In this document: one piece after another, positions 55,142 to 63,812 of the stretch | Position numbering within the stretch: position 1 is the first letter of the stretch | Layout: every line of letters begins with the position of its first letter | Assembly (NCBI RefSeq): GCF_000427885.1 | Contig: NZ_ATYW01000004.1 | Span: 215,939 to 279,938 of the forward strand | Direction of reading: 5' to 3' | DNA: 64,000 nucleotides | From: Glycomyces tenuis DSM 44171 | GTDB taxonomy: Bacteria; Actinomycetota; Actinomycetes; Mycobacteriales; Micromonosporaceae | Translations under genes and position numbers: made by a program | Notes under the pieces: generated by a model | Told to the model about the DNA's origin: nothing | Seen by the model: the letters and a program-made list of their open reading frames with translations, nothing else | The model's database searches: none

Positions 55142-55159
55142 ATACCGTCCGGTCGGTAT
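55142..55159. promoter_or_regulatory. TetR-type operator site 2
   Basis: ATACCGTCCGGTCGGTAT is a near-perfect 18-bp palindrome (16 of 18 bases symmetric). It lies 6 bp upstream of TAGAGT (55166-55171), a probable -10 box, covering the -35/spacer zone of the promoter for the ABC-transporter operon. It matches site 1 at 15 of 18 positions in one orientation. Confidence 0.75.
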
Positions 55160-55214
55160 TTCATGTAGAGTGACAGACATTACCCCCCGACACGAAGAGG
55201 TGCCGAACCCGACG

Positions 55215-55964
55215 ATGACGACCACGACCCCTCCCCGCAGCGCGGTGCCCCGACTCGAGGTCACCGGCCTCGAAGTGGCCTTCGGCGGCCTGACGGCCCT
55301 CGACGGCGTCTCCTTCGCCGTCGGCGACGGCGAGACCGTCGCCCTCATCGGACCGAACGGCGCGGGCAAGACCACCGTCTTCAACGCCGTGTGCGCCCTG
55401 GTGCGCCCCCGGGCCGGGAGCGTGCGGATCGCGGGCCGCTCGGCGCCGCCGCGGCCCACCCGCCTCCTCGCCGCGGGCGTCGCCCGCACCCTCCAGGGGC
55501 TCGGCCTCTTCGAGCGGATGACCGTCCTCGAGAACGTCCTCGTCCCGCTGTCGAGCCTGGGCGGCCCCGCCGCCCGCCGGACAGAGCGGGCCCTTGCCGC
55601 CCTCGCCGAGCTCGGTCTCGCCGAGGCCGCCGACCGCCCCGCCGGGACGCTCCCGTACCCCGAGCGCAAACGCCTCGCGCTCGCGCGCGCCCTCGTCACC
55701 GAACCCAGCCTCCTCCTGCTCGACGAGCCCGCCGGCGGCCTCGGCGAGGCCGACATCGCCGCCCTCGCCGCGACCGTCCGCGCCGTGGCGGGCGCCGGAT
55801 GCGCCGTCCTGCTCGTGGAGCACCACGTCGACTTCGTCATGGACGTCGCCGACCGCGTGGTCGTCCTCGACTTCGGGAAGGTCATCGCCTCCGGCGAACC
55901 GGACGAGGTCCGATCGGACCCCGCCGTCGAAGAGGCCTACCTCGGCCTGGAGGCCGCCCCATGA
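55215..55964 (+). CDS. LIV-type ABC importer ATPase (LivG-like)
   Basis: A 249-residue ATPase of the branched-chain amino acid/hydrophobic-acid importer family. VALIGPNGAGKTTVFNAVCA is Walker A, ARTLQGLGLFERMTVLENVL the Q-loop region, LPYPERKRLALARALVTEPS the signature with SLLLLDEPAGGL Walker B, and VEHHVDFVMDVADRVVVLDF the typical LivG end. First gene of a five-gene importer cassette. The ATG at 55215 is preceded by GAAGAGG at 14 nt; an in-frame GTG at 55200 is an alternative start. In this setting the cargo is probably an organic acid rather than an amino acid. Confidence 0.9.
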   Translation: MTTTTPPRSAVPRLEVTGLEVAFGGLTALDGVSFAVGDGETVALIGPNGAGKTTVFNAVCALVRPRAGSVRIAGRSAPPRPTRLLAAGVARTLQGLGLFERMTVLENVLVPLSSLGGPAARRTERALAALAELGLAEAADRPAGTLPYPERKRLALARALVTEPSLLLLDEPAGGLGEADIAALAATVRAVAGAGCAVLLVEHHVDFVMDVADRVVVLDFGKVIASGEPDEVRSDPAVEEAYLGLEAAP

Positions 55965-56677
55965 GCACCTTCGCCTTCCACGAGCTGACCGTCGGCTACG
56001 GCGACGGCGCCCCGGTCATCGCCGGTTTGAGCCTCGAGATCCCCGACGGCGCCGTCGTCGCCCTGCTGGGCGCGAACGGCGCCGGGAAGACCACCCTCCT
56101 GCGCGCCGCCTGCGGCCTCGTGCCCGCCCGCGGCGGCCGGGTCCTGCTCGACGGGGAAGACCTGAGCGGACTGTCCACCGAGGACCGGGTGCGGCGCGGC
56201 CTCGCGCTCGTCCCCGAAGGACGCAGCGTCGTCGCCGAGCTCACCGTCGAGGAGAACCTCCGCCTCGGCGCCCTGTGGCGCCACCGCGGCCCCGCCCGCA
56301 CCCGCGCCGTCGAGGCCGCCTACGAGCTGTTCGAACCGCTCGCCCGCCGCCGCGGCGCGGCCGGGCACACCCTCTCCGGCGGCGAGCGCCAGATGCTCGC
56401 CCTGGCCCGCGCGCTCGTCGCCGACCCCACCGTGCTCCTGCTCGACGAGCCCTCGCTCGGGCTCGCCCCGCTCGTGGTCTCCCAGCTCCTCGGGGTCCTG
56501 CGCGACACCGCCGAACGCACCGGCCTGACCGTGCTCCTCGCCGAGCAGAACGTCACCGGCGCCCTGTCCGTCGCCGACCGCGGCGTGGTCCTGTCCCTCG
56601 GCGAGGCGGTGGCCGACCGGCCCGCCGCCTCCCTCGCCGCCGACCCCGCCCTCCGGCACGCCTACCTCGGATTCTGA
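55961..56677 (+). CDS. LIV-type ABC importer ATPase (LivF-like)
   Basis: A 238-residue second ATPase of the importer. VALLGANGAGKTTLLRAACG is Walker A, LALVPEGRSVVAELTVEENL is the LivF-type Q-loop region, HTLSGGERQMLALARALVAD the signature and VLLLDEPSLGLAPLV Walker B. It overlaps the LivG-like stop by 4 nt. Confidence 0.93.
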   Translation: MSTFAFHELTVGYGDGAPVIAGLSLEIPDGAVVALLGANGAGKTTLLRAACGLVPARGGRVLLDGEDLSGLSTEDRVRRGLALVPEGRSVVAELTVEENLRLGALWRHRGPARTRAVEAAYELFEPLARRRGAAGHTLSGGERQMLALARALVADPTVLLLDEPSLGLAPLVVSQLLGVLRDTAERTGLTVLLAEQNVTGALSVADRGVVLSLGEAVADRPAASLAADPALRHAYLGF

Positions 56678-56687
56678 AAGGAGCCCA

Positions 56688-57566
56688 GTGGACCGCTTCG
56701 TCTTCCTCCTCTCGACCGGACTGGCGCGCGGCGCCGTCCTGGCGCTCTTCGCCCTGTCCCTGGTCATCGTGTGGCGCGCGGCCAGGGTGGTGAACTTCGC
56801 GCAGGCCGCCATGGCGGTGGTCGCCGTGTACGCCGCCTTCGCCCTGACCGCCGCCTCCGGCTCGTACTGGCTCGGGCTCGCGGGCGGGCTCGCCATCGGC
56901 GCGCTCCTCGGCGCGGCCGTCGAACGCGGCCTCATGCGGCGACTGCCGCACCTGACGCCGCTGCCCGGCATGATCGTCGCGATCGGACTGGTGATGGTGC
57001 TCCAGTCCGGGCTCGCGATCGCCTTCGGGCCCGAGCACCGGCCGATGCGCCCGCCGTTCTCCGAGCGCCCCTTCGTCATCGGCGGCGTCCCCGTGCTCTC
57101 CCCCTACGAGCTGTTCGTCCTCGTCACCGCCGCGGCCGTCATGGGCGCGCTCGCGCTGCTGTTCACCCGGACCTCGCTGGGCCTGCGGCTGCGGGCCGCG
57201 GCCTTCGCCCCCGAGACCTCCCGGCTCCTGGGGGTGCGCGTGCCGCGGATGGTCACCCTCGGCTGGACGCTCTCGGTGGCGACGGCCGCCCTGGCCGCAC
57301 TCCTGCTGGTGCCCACCGAACTCGGGCTCAACCCGCACGCCGCCGACCTGCTCTTCGTCAACGCCTTCGCCGTGGCCGTGGTCGGCGGGCTCGACTCGCC
57401 GCTCGGGGCGCTCGCGGCCGGGATCGGCGTCGGCGTGCTCTCCGGCCTCGTCACCGGGTACGTCTCGGCCTCGGCCGCCCCGCTGGCCGTGCTCGCGCTG
57501 CTGATGGTCGTGCTCCTGCTGCGGCCCGGCGGCCTCTTCGCGCCGAAGGAGGCCAGGCGGGCATGA
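56688..57566 (+). CDS. LIV-type ABC importer permease (LivH-like)
   Basis: A 292-residue permease with about eight hydrophobic segments. The start GLARGAVLALFALSLVIVWR and NFAQAAMAVVAVYAAF, the IAIGLVMVLQSG region and LFVNAFAVAVVGGLDSPLGA match LivH permeases. The GTG at 56688 follows GAAAGGAG. It overlaps the LivM-like gene by 4 nt. Confidence 0.9.
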   Translation: MDRFVFLLSTGLARGAVLALFALSLVIVWRAARVVNFAQAAMAVVAVYAAFALTAASGSYWLGLAGGLAIGALLGAAVERGLMRRLPHLTPLPGMIVAIGLVMVLQSGLAIAFGPEHRPMRPPFSERPFVIGGVPVLSPYELFVLVTAAAVMGALALLFTRTSLGLRLRAAAFAPETSRLLGVRVPRMVTLGWTLSVATAALAALLLVPTELGLNPHAADLLFVNAFAVAVVGGLDSPLGALAAGIGVGVLSGLVTGYVSASAAPLAVLALLMVVLLLRPGGLFAPKEARRA

Positions 57567-58603
57567 GACTCACCCTGCGCGCCGCGCTCATCACCCTCGC
57601 CGCGATCGCCGCGACCTTCGGACTCGACCCCTTCCGCAACTACCAGCTCGCCACCGCCGCGGGCGTCTTCGCCGCCGTCGCCGGCCTGACCGTCCTGGTC
57701 GGACTCACCGGCCAGCTCTCCCTCGGCCACGCGGTCCTCATGGCCGCGGGCGGCTACGGCTACGCCGCGGCGGCCACCGCCGTCGAGGAGACCGCCCCCT
57801 GGCCGCTCGTCCTCCTCACCGGGCTCGGCGGCGCCGCGGCCGCCTCCGGCGTCCTGGGACTCCTGCTCGGCTTGGCCGCGGCGCGCCTCCGCGGCCCCTA
57901 TCTCGCCGGGCTCACCCTCGCCCTGGTCATCGCCCTGCCCTCGGCGGCGAACGTCCTGCCGCTCGGCGGCGAGCAGGGCCGCCCCGCGCCGTTCTTCCCG
58001 GTGCCGGAGGCGCTCTCGGCCCTCATCGCGGTCGAGCAGTGGCACGCCTGGCTCGCGATCGCCGTCAGCGCGGCGGCCGTGACCCCGCTCGTCGCCCTCC
58101 GAAGCGGGCGGGCGGGCCTGCGCATGCGGGCCGTGCTCGGCGACGAGACCGCCGCCCGGCTCTCCGGAGTGGACCCGGCGCTGGTCAAGACGGGCGCGTT
58201 CCTCGCGAGCGCGATCCCCGCCGGACTCGGCGGCGCGGTGCTGGCGATCGCCACCCAGCAGGTCGCGCCCGGCGGCTACGGACTCGCCTTCTCCCTGCTG
58301 CTCGTGGTCGCCGCCGTCATCGGCGGGCTCGGCAGCATCGGCGGCGCCGCGATCGGCTCCGTCCTCGTCGTCGCACTGCCGTGGCTGGTCGACACCGCCG
58401 CCGAGGCCGTCCCCGCCGACCTCGGGCAGCGGCTCACCGGGAACCTCGCCGTCCTCCTCTTCGGCGCGGTCGTCATCGCGGTGACCCTCGCCCGGCCCGG
58501 CGGCATCGCGAGCCTCCTCACCGGCCGGACCCGAACCGGAAAACCCATCAAGGACCGAATCCCTTCCGAAGACGCAGCGCTTTCCACGAACACAGAGAGG
58601 TGA
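57563..58603 (+). CDS. LIV-type ABC importer permease (LivM-like)
   Basis: A 346-residue permease with about nine hydrophobic segments. VGLTGQLSLGHAVLMAAGGY is the family hallmark near residue 50, and VVAAVIGGLGSIGGAAIGSV the second conserved region near residue 260. The last 35 residues are hydrophilic and cytoplasmic. The substrate-binding protein gene follows after 5 bp. Confidence 0.92.
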   Translation: MRLTLRAALITLAAIAATFGLDPFRNYQLATAAGVFAAVAGLTVLVGLTGQLSLGHAVLMAAGGYGYAAAATAVEETAPWPLVLLTGLGGAAAASGVLGLLLGLAAARLRGPYLAGLTLALVIALPSAANVLPLGGEQGRPAPFFPVPEALSALIAVEQWHAWLAIAVSAAAVTPLVALRSGRAGLRMRAVLGDETAARLSGVDPALVKTGAFLASAIPAGLGGAVLAIATQQVAPGGYGLAFSLLLVVAAVIGGLGSIGGAAIGSVLVVALPWLVDTAAEAVPADLGQRLTGNLAVLLFGAVVIAVTLARPGGIASLLTGRTRTGKPIKDRIPSEDAALSTNTER

Positions 58604-58608
58604 TCGGA

Positions 58609-59884
58609 ATGCACACCCCCGAGAGCAGGGCGGCCCTCGCGGCCCTGGCGACCGCGGCGCTCCTCGGCGCCGCCGCATGCAGCACCCCCGACGAGGACGA
58701 GACCCCCGGCGTCACCGACGACACGGTGACCATCGGCACCCACCAGCCCCTCACCGGCCCGGCCGCGGCCGGATACTCCACGATCTCGGCGGCCACCGAG
58801 GCCTACTTCGCCTACGTCAACGACAACGGCGGCATCCACGGCCGCGACATCGAGTACATCGTCAAGGACGACGCCTACGACCCCGCGAACACCCAGGATG
58901 TCGTGCGCGAGCTCGTCACCGAGGACGAGGTCCTCGCCATCGTCAACGGCCTCGGCACCCCCACCCACACCACCGTGCTCGACTACCTCGACGAGCAGGG
59001 CGTGCCCGACCTGTTCGTCTCCTCCGGCTCCCTCAACTGGAACCAGCCCGGCGTCTACCCGAACACCTTCGCCTTCAACGCCGACTACGTCACCGAGGGC
59101 GCCGCCCTCGCCCAGTACGCGATGGAGCAGCACCCCGACGCGGCGATCTGCGTGCTCGGCCAGGACGACGACTACGGCGAGGGCATCCTCGAAGGCGTCG
59201 AGGCCGTCGTCGGCGGCAACCAGATCGCCGAGATCCAGACCTACTCCACCTCCAACGAGGACGTCTCCGCGCAGATCGGCGCCATGATGGAGGCCGGCTG
59301 CGAGGTCAACGTGCTCGGCACCATCAACGGCTTCACCGCGCTCGCCGTCGGCACCGCCGCCGAGCTCGACTGGTTCCCGCAGTGGTACGTCTCCTCCTCC
59401 GGCGGCGACTACCCCACGCTCGTCGGCTACCTCGGCGACGACCTCGCACCCCAGCTCCTCCAGGGCATGGTCAGCGTCAACTACCTGCCCTTCAGCGCCG
59501 ACGACCCGTGGGTCGAGCTGTTCCGGCAGATCAACGACGAGTACAACGACGGCGCGCCGTTCACCGGCAACACCGTCTTCGGCATGAGCGTGGGCTACCT
59601 GTTCGCCGAGGCGCTCGCCGCCGCCGGGGAGGACCCCACGCGCGAGTCCCTCGTCGCCGCCGTCGAGTCCGGCGAGCTGCTCGGCAACGGCATCGTGCCG
59701 CTCTCCTACGGCGAGGACGACCACGCCGCGTACCGCAGCGTCGGCATCACGGCCGTGAACGAGGGCGTGCAGGACTACGTGGACGCCGTCTACAGCGTCG
59801 ACGCGGGCCGGGTGACGCCCGTCGAAGCCGAACCGGTGCCGCTCGAGAACGAGGGCGTCCCCGCCGGAGGACTCCGGCGAGTGA
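58609..59884 (+). CDS. Substrate-binding lipoprotein of LIV-type importer, frameshifted near its end
   Basis: Extracellular solute receptor, periplasmic-binding-protein fold type I. The lipoprotein signal is LATAALLGAAACS with the Cys at the lipobox; the mature part starts VTDDTVTIGTHQPLTGPAAA and has IEYIVKDDAYDPANTQDVVR and ICVLGQDDDYGEGIL. As read, the frame has no stop and continues in frame into the acyl-CoA dehydrogenase, through the whole kinase gene. If the CCCC at 59859-59862 had one base fewer, the protein would end ENEGVPPEDSGE at TGA 59882-59884 (424 residues), just before a strong hairpin. I take that as the true end. AGAGAGG lies 8 nt before the ATG. Confidence 0.85.
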
Positions 59885-59887
59885 CCC

Positions 59888-59912
59888 GCGCCCCGGCGCA
59901 GCGCCGGGGCGC
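59888..59912 (+). terminator. 10-bp hairpin after the binding-protein gene
   Basis: GCGCCCCGGC (59888-59897) pairs perfectly with GCCGGGGCGC (59903-59912). It starts 3 nt after the proposed TGA. Without a T-tract it may be an attenuator or a 3' stabiliser that raises binding-protein mRNA over the downstream genes, as in other import operons. Confidence 0.6.
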
Positions 59913-59932
59913 ACGACTGGAAAGGAAACCGC

Positions 59933-60994
59933 ATGGCGAAGTCGACCGCGGCGCCCGGGCTCGACGTGGACGGCCTGGGCCGGTGGCTGACTCGGGAGCA
60001 CCCGGAACTGGCCCGCGGCCGCCCGCTGACGGCCGCGCTCATCGGCGGCGGACGCAGCAACCTCACCTACCGGGTGGACGGCGCGGCCGTGCCGCTCGTG
60101 CTGCGCCGCCCGCCGCTGGGCCACGTCCTGTCGACGGCGCACGACATGCGCCGCGAGCACCGGGTCATCTCGGCGCTGCGGGGCGTCGTCCCCGTGCCGT
60201 CCACCGTCGACCTCGTCGACGACGCCGAGGCGGGCGAGGTGACCGGCACGGACTTCTTCGTCATGGAGCACGTTGCCGGCCGGGTGCTGTCCGATCCCGC
60301 GCAGAACCGGGAGTGGACGGCCTCCGGCCTGCGGCGGCTCGGCCTCGAACTGGCCGAGGTGCTGGCCGAGCTCCACGCCGCCGACCCCGAGGCGGTCGGC
60401 TTGGGCGACTTCGGCCGCCCCAGCGGCTACCTCGACCGGCAGATGGCGACCTGGCGGCGGCAGTACGACGCCTCCCGCTCGCGCGAACTGCCCGCCCTCG
60501 ACGCGCTCCAGGACCGCCTCGCGCGCTCGGTGCCCGAGAGCGGGAGGCGCTCGGGCGTCGTCCACGGCGACTACCGGCTCGACAACCTCATCGTCGCCGG
60601 GGAGCCGGACGCGCCGCGCGTCGCCGCCGTCCTCGACTGGGAGATGGCCACGCTCGGCGACCCGCTGGTGGACCTCGGCATGCTCGGCATGTACTGGCAC
60701 ATCCGCGAACTGCCCGGCGGCCCGGTCGCCTCGAGCGCGATCGCGCCCGGCGCGGGCTACCCCGAGTTCGACGAGGTCGTGGACGCCTACGCCGCCCGTT
60801 CCGGGACGGCCGTCCCCGATCTGTCCTGGTACCGCGCCTTCGCCTGCTACAAGCTCGCGGTGATCCTCGAGGGCATCCACTACCGCTACACCGGCGGCCA
60901 GACCGTCGGCGAGGGCTTCGACAGGATCGGCGCGCTCGTCGCGCCGCTGGCCGAGGAGGGGCTGGCGCGCGCGTCGGCCGGAAAGGACGCCTGA
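59933..60994 (+). CDS. APH-family small-molecule kinase, ACAD10/11- and LvaA-like
   Basis: A 353-residue phosphotransferase of the aminoglycoside-phosphotransferase fold, but of the branch fused or linked to acyl-CoA dehydrogenases. IGGGRSNLTYRVDGAAVPLV is the ATP-binding loop, VLRRPPLGHVLSTAHDMRRE is typical of the ACAD-linked branch, GVVHGDYRLDNLIVAG holds the catalytic Asp, and AVLDWEMATLGDPLVDLGML the metal-binding motif. In LvaA and ACAD10/11 this kinase phosphorylates a 4-hydroxyacyl-CoA. Here the dehydrogenase gene starts on the last base of its stop (TGATG). GGAAA precedes the ATG. Confidence 0.9.
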   Translation: MAKSTAAPGLDVDGLGRWLTREHPELARGRPLTAALIGGGRSNLTYRVDGAAVPLVLRRPPLGHVLSTAHDMRREHRVISALRGVVPVPSTVDLVDDAEAGEVTGTDFFVMEHVAGRVLSDPAQNREWTASGLRRLGLELAEVLAELHAADPEAVGLGDFGRPSGYLDRQMATWRRQYDASRSRELPALDALQDRLARSVPESGRRSGVVHGDYRLDNLIVAGEPDAPRVAAVLDWEMATLGDPLVDLGMLGMYWHIRELPGGPVASSAIAPGAGYPEFDEVVDAYAARSGTAVPDLSWYRAFACYKLAVILEGIHYRYTGGQTVGEGFDRIGALVAPLAEEGLARASAGKDA

Positions 60995-62202
60995 TGGACT
61001 TCGCCCCCGACGCGCGCACCGCCGAGTTGACCGAGCGGACGCGCGCCTTCGTCGACGAGCTCGTGCTCCCCGCCGAGCCGGTGTTCGAGGCCGAAGTGGA
61101 GGCCGCCGCGGACGACTGGTCGACTCGCCCCGCCGTCCGCTCCCTCCGGCGAGAGGCCCGCGAACGCGGGCTGTGGAACCTGTTCCTGCCCGGGGAGCAC
61201 GGCGCCGGGCTCACGAACCTCCAGTACGCGCCCGTCGCCGAGCTGTCCGGGCGCAGCCCCAGGCTCGCCCCGGCCGCGATGAACTGCGCCGCACCGGACA
61301 CGGGGAACATGGAGCTGCTGGCCCACTTCGGCACGCCCGAGCAGCGGTCCGAATGGCTCGAGCCCCTGCTGGACGCGCGGATCCGCTCGGCGTTCTGCAT
61401 GACCGAACCCGCCGTGGCCTCCTCGGACGCCTCGCGGATCGCCACCCGCATCCGCCGCGACGGCGATGCGTTCGTCATCGACGGCCGCAAGTGGTTCGCC
61501 ACCGGCGCCATGAACCCCGACTGCGCCCTGCTCATCGTCATGGGCAAGACCGACCCGGCGGGGCCGCGGCACCGGCAGCAGTCGATGGTCCTGGTCCCGC
61601 GCGGGACGCCGGGCGTGACCGTGGTGCGGCCCTTGACCGTCTTCGGCTACGACGACCGCGACCACGGCGGCCACGCCGAGATCGCCTTCGACGGCGTCCG
61701 CGTGCCCGCGTCGAACCTCCTCGGCGAGGAGGGCGGCGGCTTCGCGATCGCGCAGGCGCGCCTGGGCCCCGGGCGCGTCCACCACTGCATGCGGGCGCTC
61801 GGCATGGCCGAACGCGCCCTGGACCTCGTCCGCGCCCGCGCGGCCGAGCGCGTCGCCTTCGGTGGGCCGCTCGCCGACAAGGGCGCCGTCCGCGCCTGGG
61901 CCGCCGAGGCCCGCATCGAGATCGAGGCCCTGCGCCTCCTCGTGCTCAAGACCGCCTGGCTCATGGACACCGTCGGCAACCAGCGCGCCATGACAGAGAT
62001 CCAGGCCATCAAGATCGCCGTCCCCCGCGCCGTGCAGCGCATCCTCGACCGGGCGATCCAGCTGTTCGGCGCCGCCGGGCTGTCCGGCGACCGGCCCCTG
62101 GCCGCGATGTTCGCCGCCGCGCGCGCCATGCGCCTCGCCGACGGCCCCGACGAGGTCCACCTGGCCGCGCTCGGCAGGGCCGAGCTGCGGCGGCAATCCT
62201 GA
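60994..62202 (+). CDS. Acyl-CoA dehydrogenase, ACAD10/11 type
   Basis: A 402-residue FAD enzyme. AFCMTEPAVASSDASRIATR and FVIDGRKWFATGAMNPDCAL are the flavin/substrate loops; the middle VFGYDDRDHGGHAEIAFDGV and LGPGRVHHCMRALGMAERAL, and the end RLADGPDEVHLAAL, follow animal ACAD10/11 almost motif for motif. In that family the enzyme turns a 4-phosphoacyl-CoA into an isomer that enters beta-oxidation. Coupled translation with the upstream kinase supports a shared two-step reaction. The frame is also continuous with the disturbed binding-protein frame; ATG 60994 is the true start. Confidence 0.92.
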   Translation: MDFAPDARTAELTERTRAFVDELVLPAEPVFEAEVEAAADDWSTRPAVRSLRREARERGLWNLFLPGEHGAGLTNLQYAPVAELSGRSPRLAPAAMNCAAPDTGNMELLAHFGTPEQRSEWLEPLLDARIRSAFCMTEPAVASSDASRIATRIRRDGDAFVIDGRKWFATGAMNPDCALLIVMGKTDPAGPRHRQQSMVLVPRGTPGVTVVRPLTVFGYDDRDHGGHAEIAFDGVRVPASNLLGEEGGGFAIAQARLGPGRVHHCMRALGMAERALDLVRARAAERVAFGGPLADKGAVRAWAAEARIEIEALRLLVLKTAWLMDTVGNQRAMTEIQAIKIAVPRAVQRILDRAIQLFGAAGLSGDRPLAAMFAAARAMRLADGPDEVHLAALGRAELRRQS

Positions 62203-62225
62203 AAGACTCCCTTTTGGAGGAAAGC

Positions 62226-63812
62226 ATGACGCACCGAACCGACACCGCCGTCGACGGCCCCGGCTACGGCACCCTCTCGATCGCGAGCATCCTCGCCGAG
62301 ACCGCCCGCCGCGCCCCCGAGAGGCCCGCCCTGCACTTCATGGGCCGCACCATCCCCTACGGCGCCCTGTGGGACCAGACCCGCGCCTACGCGGGCGCGC
62401 TCGCCGCGCGGGGGATCGGCCCCGGCTCGCGCGTGGCGATGATCGTCCCGAACGTGCCCGACTTCCCGCGCGTCTACTACGCCGCCCTGTCCCTCGGCGC
62501 CGTCGTGGTCCCGATCCACCTGCTGTTCAAGGCCGATGAGATCGCGTTCGTCCTCGCCGACGCCGAGGCCGACCTCGTCGTGGCCGCGGCGCCCATGCTC
62601 GCCGAGGCCGCCCCCGCCGCCGCGCGGGCGGGCGTCCCGCTGGCGACGGTCCTGGCCCCTGACGGGCTCGAGCTCGGCGGCGCGCCCGTCGCGCGCCTGG
62701 AGGCCGAGGCGGAGGCGGCGACCCCGATCGTCCGCCACACCCCGATGAACCCGCTCGCCGCCGCGACGATCCTGTACACCTCGGGCACCACCGGCACGCC
62801 GAAAGGCGCCGTCGGCTCGCACCTGGCGATGATCGAGCAGGTGCACTGCTCCCTCATCGACTCCTTCGACATGCGAGCCGACGACATCGTCTACGGCGGC
62901 CTGCCGTTCTTCCACTCCTTCGGGCAGATGGCCGTGCTCAACATCGCCTTCCGCGTCGGCGCCTCGATCATCCTGCTGCCGAAGTTCGATCCCGACGAGG
63001 CGCTGGAGCTCCTGGTGCGGCACGGGGCGACCGCGTTCACGGCCGTCCCGACGAACTTCGCCGGCATGGTCGCCGCCGCCGCGCGCAACCCCGAGCGCCC
63101 GCCGCTGCGGTACGCCGTCTCCGGCGGCGCGGCGCTGCCCCCGGCGCTGCTGGAGGCGTTCCAGGAGGCCTACGGCGCCGAGGTCCACGAGGGCTACGGT
63201 CTGACCGAGACCTCGCCCTCGTGCACCTTCAACACCGTCTTCGAGCCGATCCGGCCCGGCACCGTGGGCCGTCCCATGTGGGGCGTGGACGTCGCCGTCG
63301 CCGAGGCGAAGACCGAAGGGCGGATCGAGCTGATCGCCGAGCCGGACACGCTCGGCGAGATCGTCGTGCGCGGGCACAACCTCATGAAGGGCTACCTCGG
63401 CCGCCCCGACGCCTCCGAGGCCGCCGTCGTGGACGGCTGGTTCCGCACCGGCGACCTCGGCACCGTCGACGCCGACGGCATCGTCACGATCGTCGACCGC
63501 AAGAAGGACATGATCATCCGCAACGGCTACAACGTGTACCCCTCCGAAGTGGAGGCCGTGCTCGCCGCGTACCCCGGCGTGGCGCTCGCCGCGGTGTTCG
63601 GGCTGCCGCACGAGACGCACGGGCAGGAGGTGCACGCCGCCGTCGTCCCCGCCGAAGGGGCGTCCGTGGACCCGGCGGCGGTGGTGGCCCACATGAAGGA
63701 GAAGGTCGCGGCCTACAAGTACCCGCGGGTGGTGCACGTCGTGGACGAGCTCCCGCTGGGTCCGAGCGGCAAGGTTCTCAAGCGGGAGCTCGTCGCCCGG
63801 TTCACTTCCTAG
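62226..63812 (+). CDS. AMP-dependent acyl-CoA synthetase
   Basis: Activates a carboxylic acid to its CoA ester with ATP. The 528-residue protein has the P-loop-like ILYTSGTTGTPKGAVGSHLA, the motif EVHEGYGLTETSPSCTF, the hinge GWFRTGDLGTVDADGIVTIV with DRKKDMIIRNGYNVYPSEVE, and the catalytic Lys in PLGPSGKVLKREL. Chain-length class is unclear; the subgroup resembles FadD/4-coumarate ligases. GGAGG lies 6 nt before the ATG. It is the activating enzyme of the locus, filling the LvaE position. Confidence 0.92.
   Translation: MTHRTDTAVDGPGYGTLSIASILAETARRAPERPALHFMGRTIPYGALWDQTRAYAGALAARGIGPGSRVAMIVPNVPDFPRVYYAALSLGAVVVPIHLLFKADEIAFVLADAEADLVVAAAPMLAEAAPAAARAGVPLATVLAPDGLELGGAPVARLEAEAEAATPIVRHTPMNPLAAATILYTSGTTGTPKGAVGSHLAMIEQVHCSLIDSFDMRADDIVYGGLPFFHSFGQMAVLNIAFRVGASIILLPKFDPDEALELLVRHGATAFTAVPTNFAGMVAAAARNPERPPLRYAVSGGAALPPALLEAFQEAYGAEVHEGYGLTETSPSCTFNTVFEPIRPGTVGRPMWGVDVAVAEAKTEGRIELIAEPDTLGEIVVRGHNLMKGYLGRPDASEAAVVDGWFRTGDLGTVDADGIVTIVDRKKDMIIRNGYNVYPSEVEAVLAAYPGVALAAVFGLPHETHGQEVHAAVVPAEGASVDPAAVVAHMKEKVAAYKYPRVVHVVDELPLGPSGKVLKRELVARFTS

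Noticed and set aside
58609-62202. A giant fused protein joining a solute-binding lipoprotein to an acyl-CoA dehydrogenase
   Set aside because: The stretch between the two domains reads as Arg/Gly/Pro-rich noise over a well-conserved kinase gene in another frame. A single extra C explains the missing stop better.
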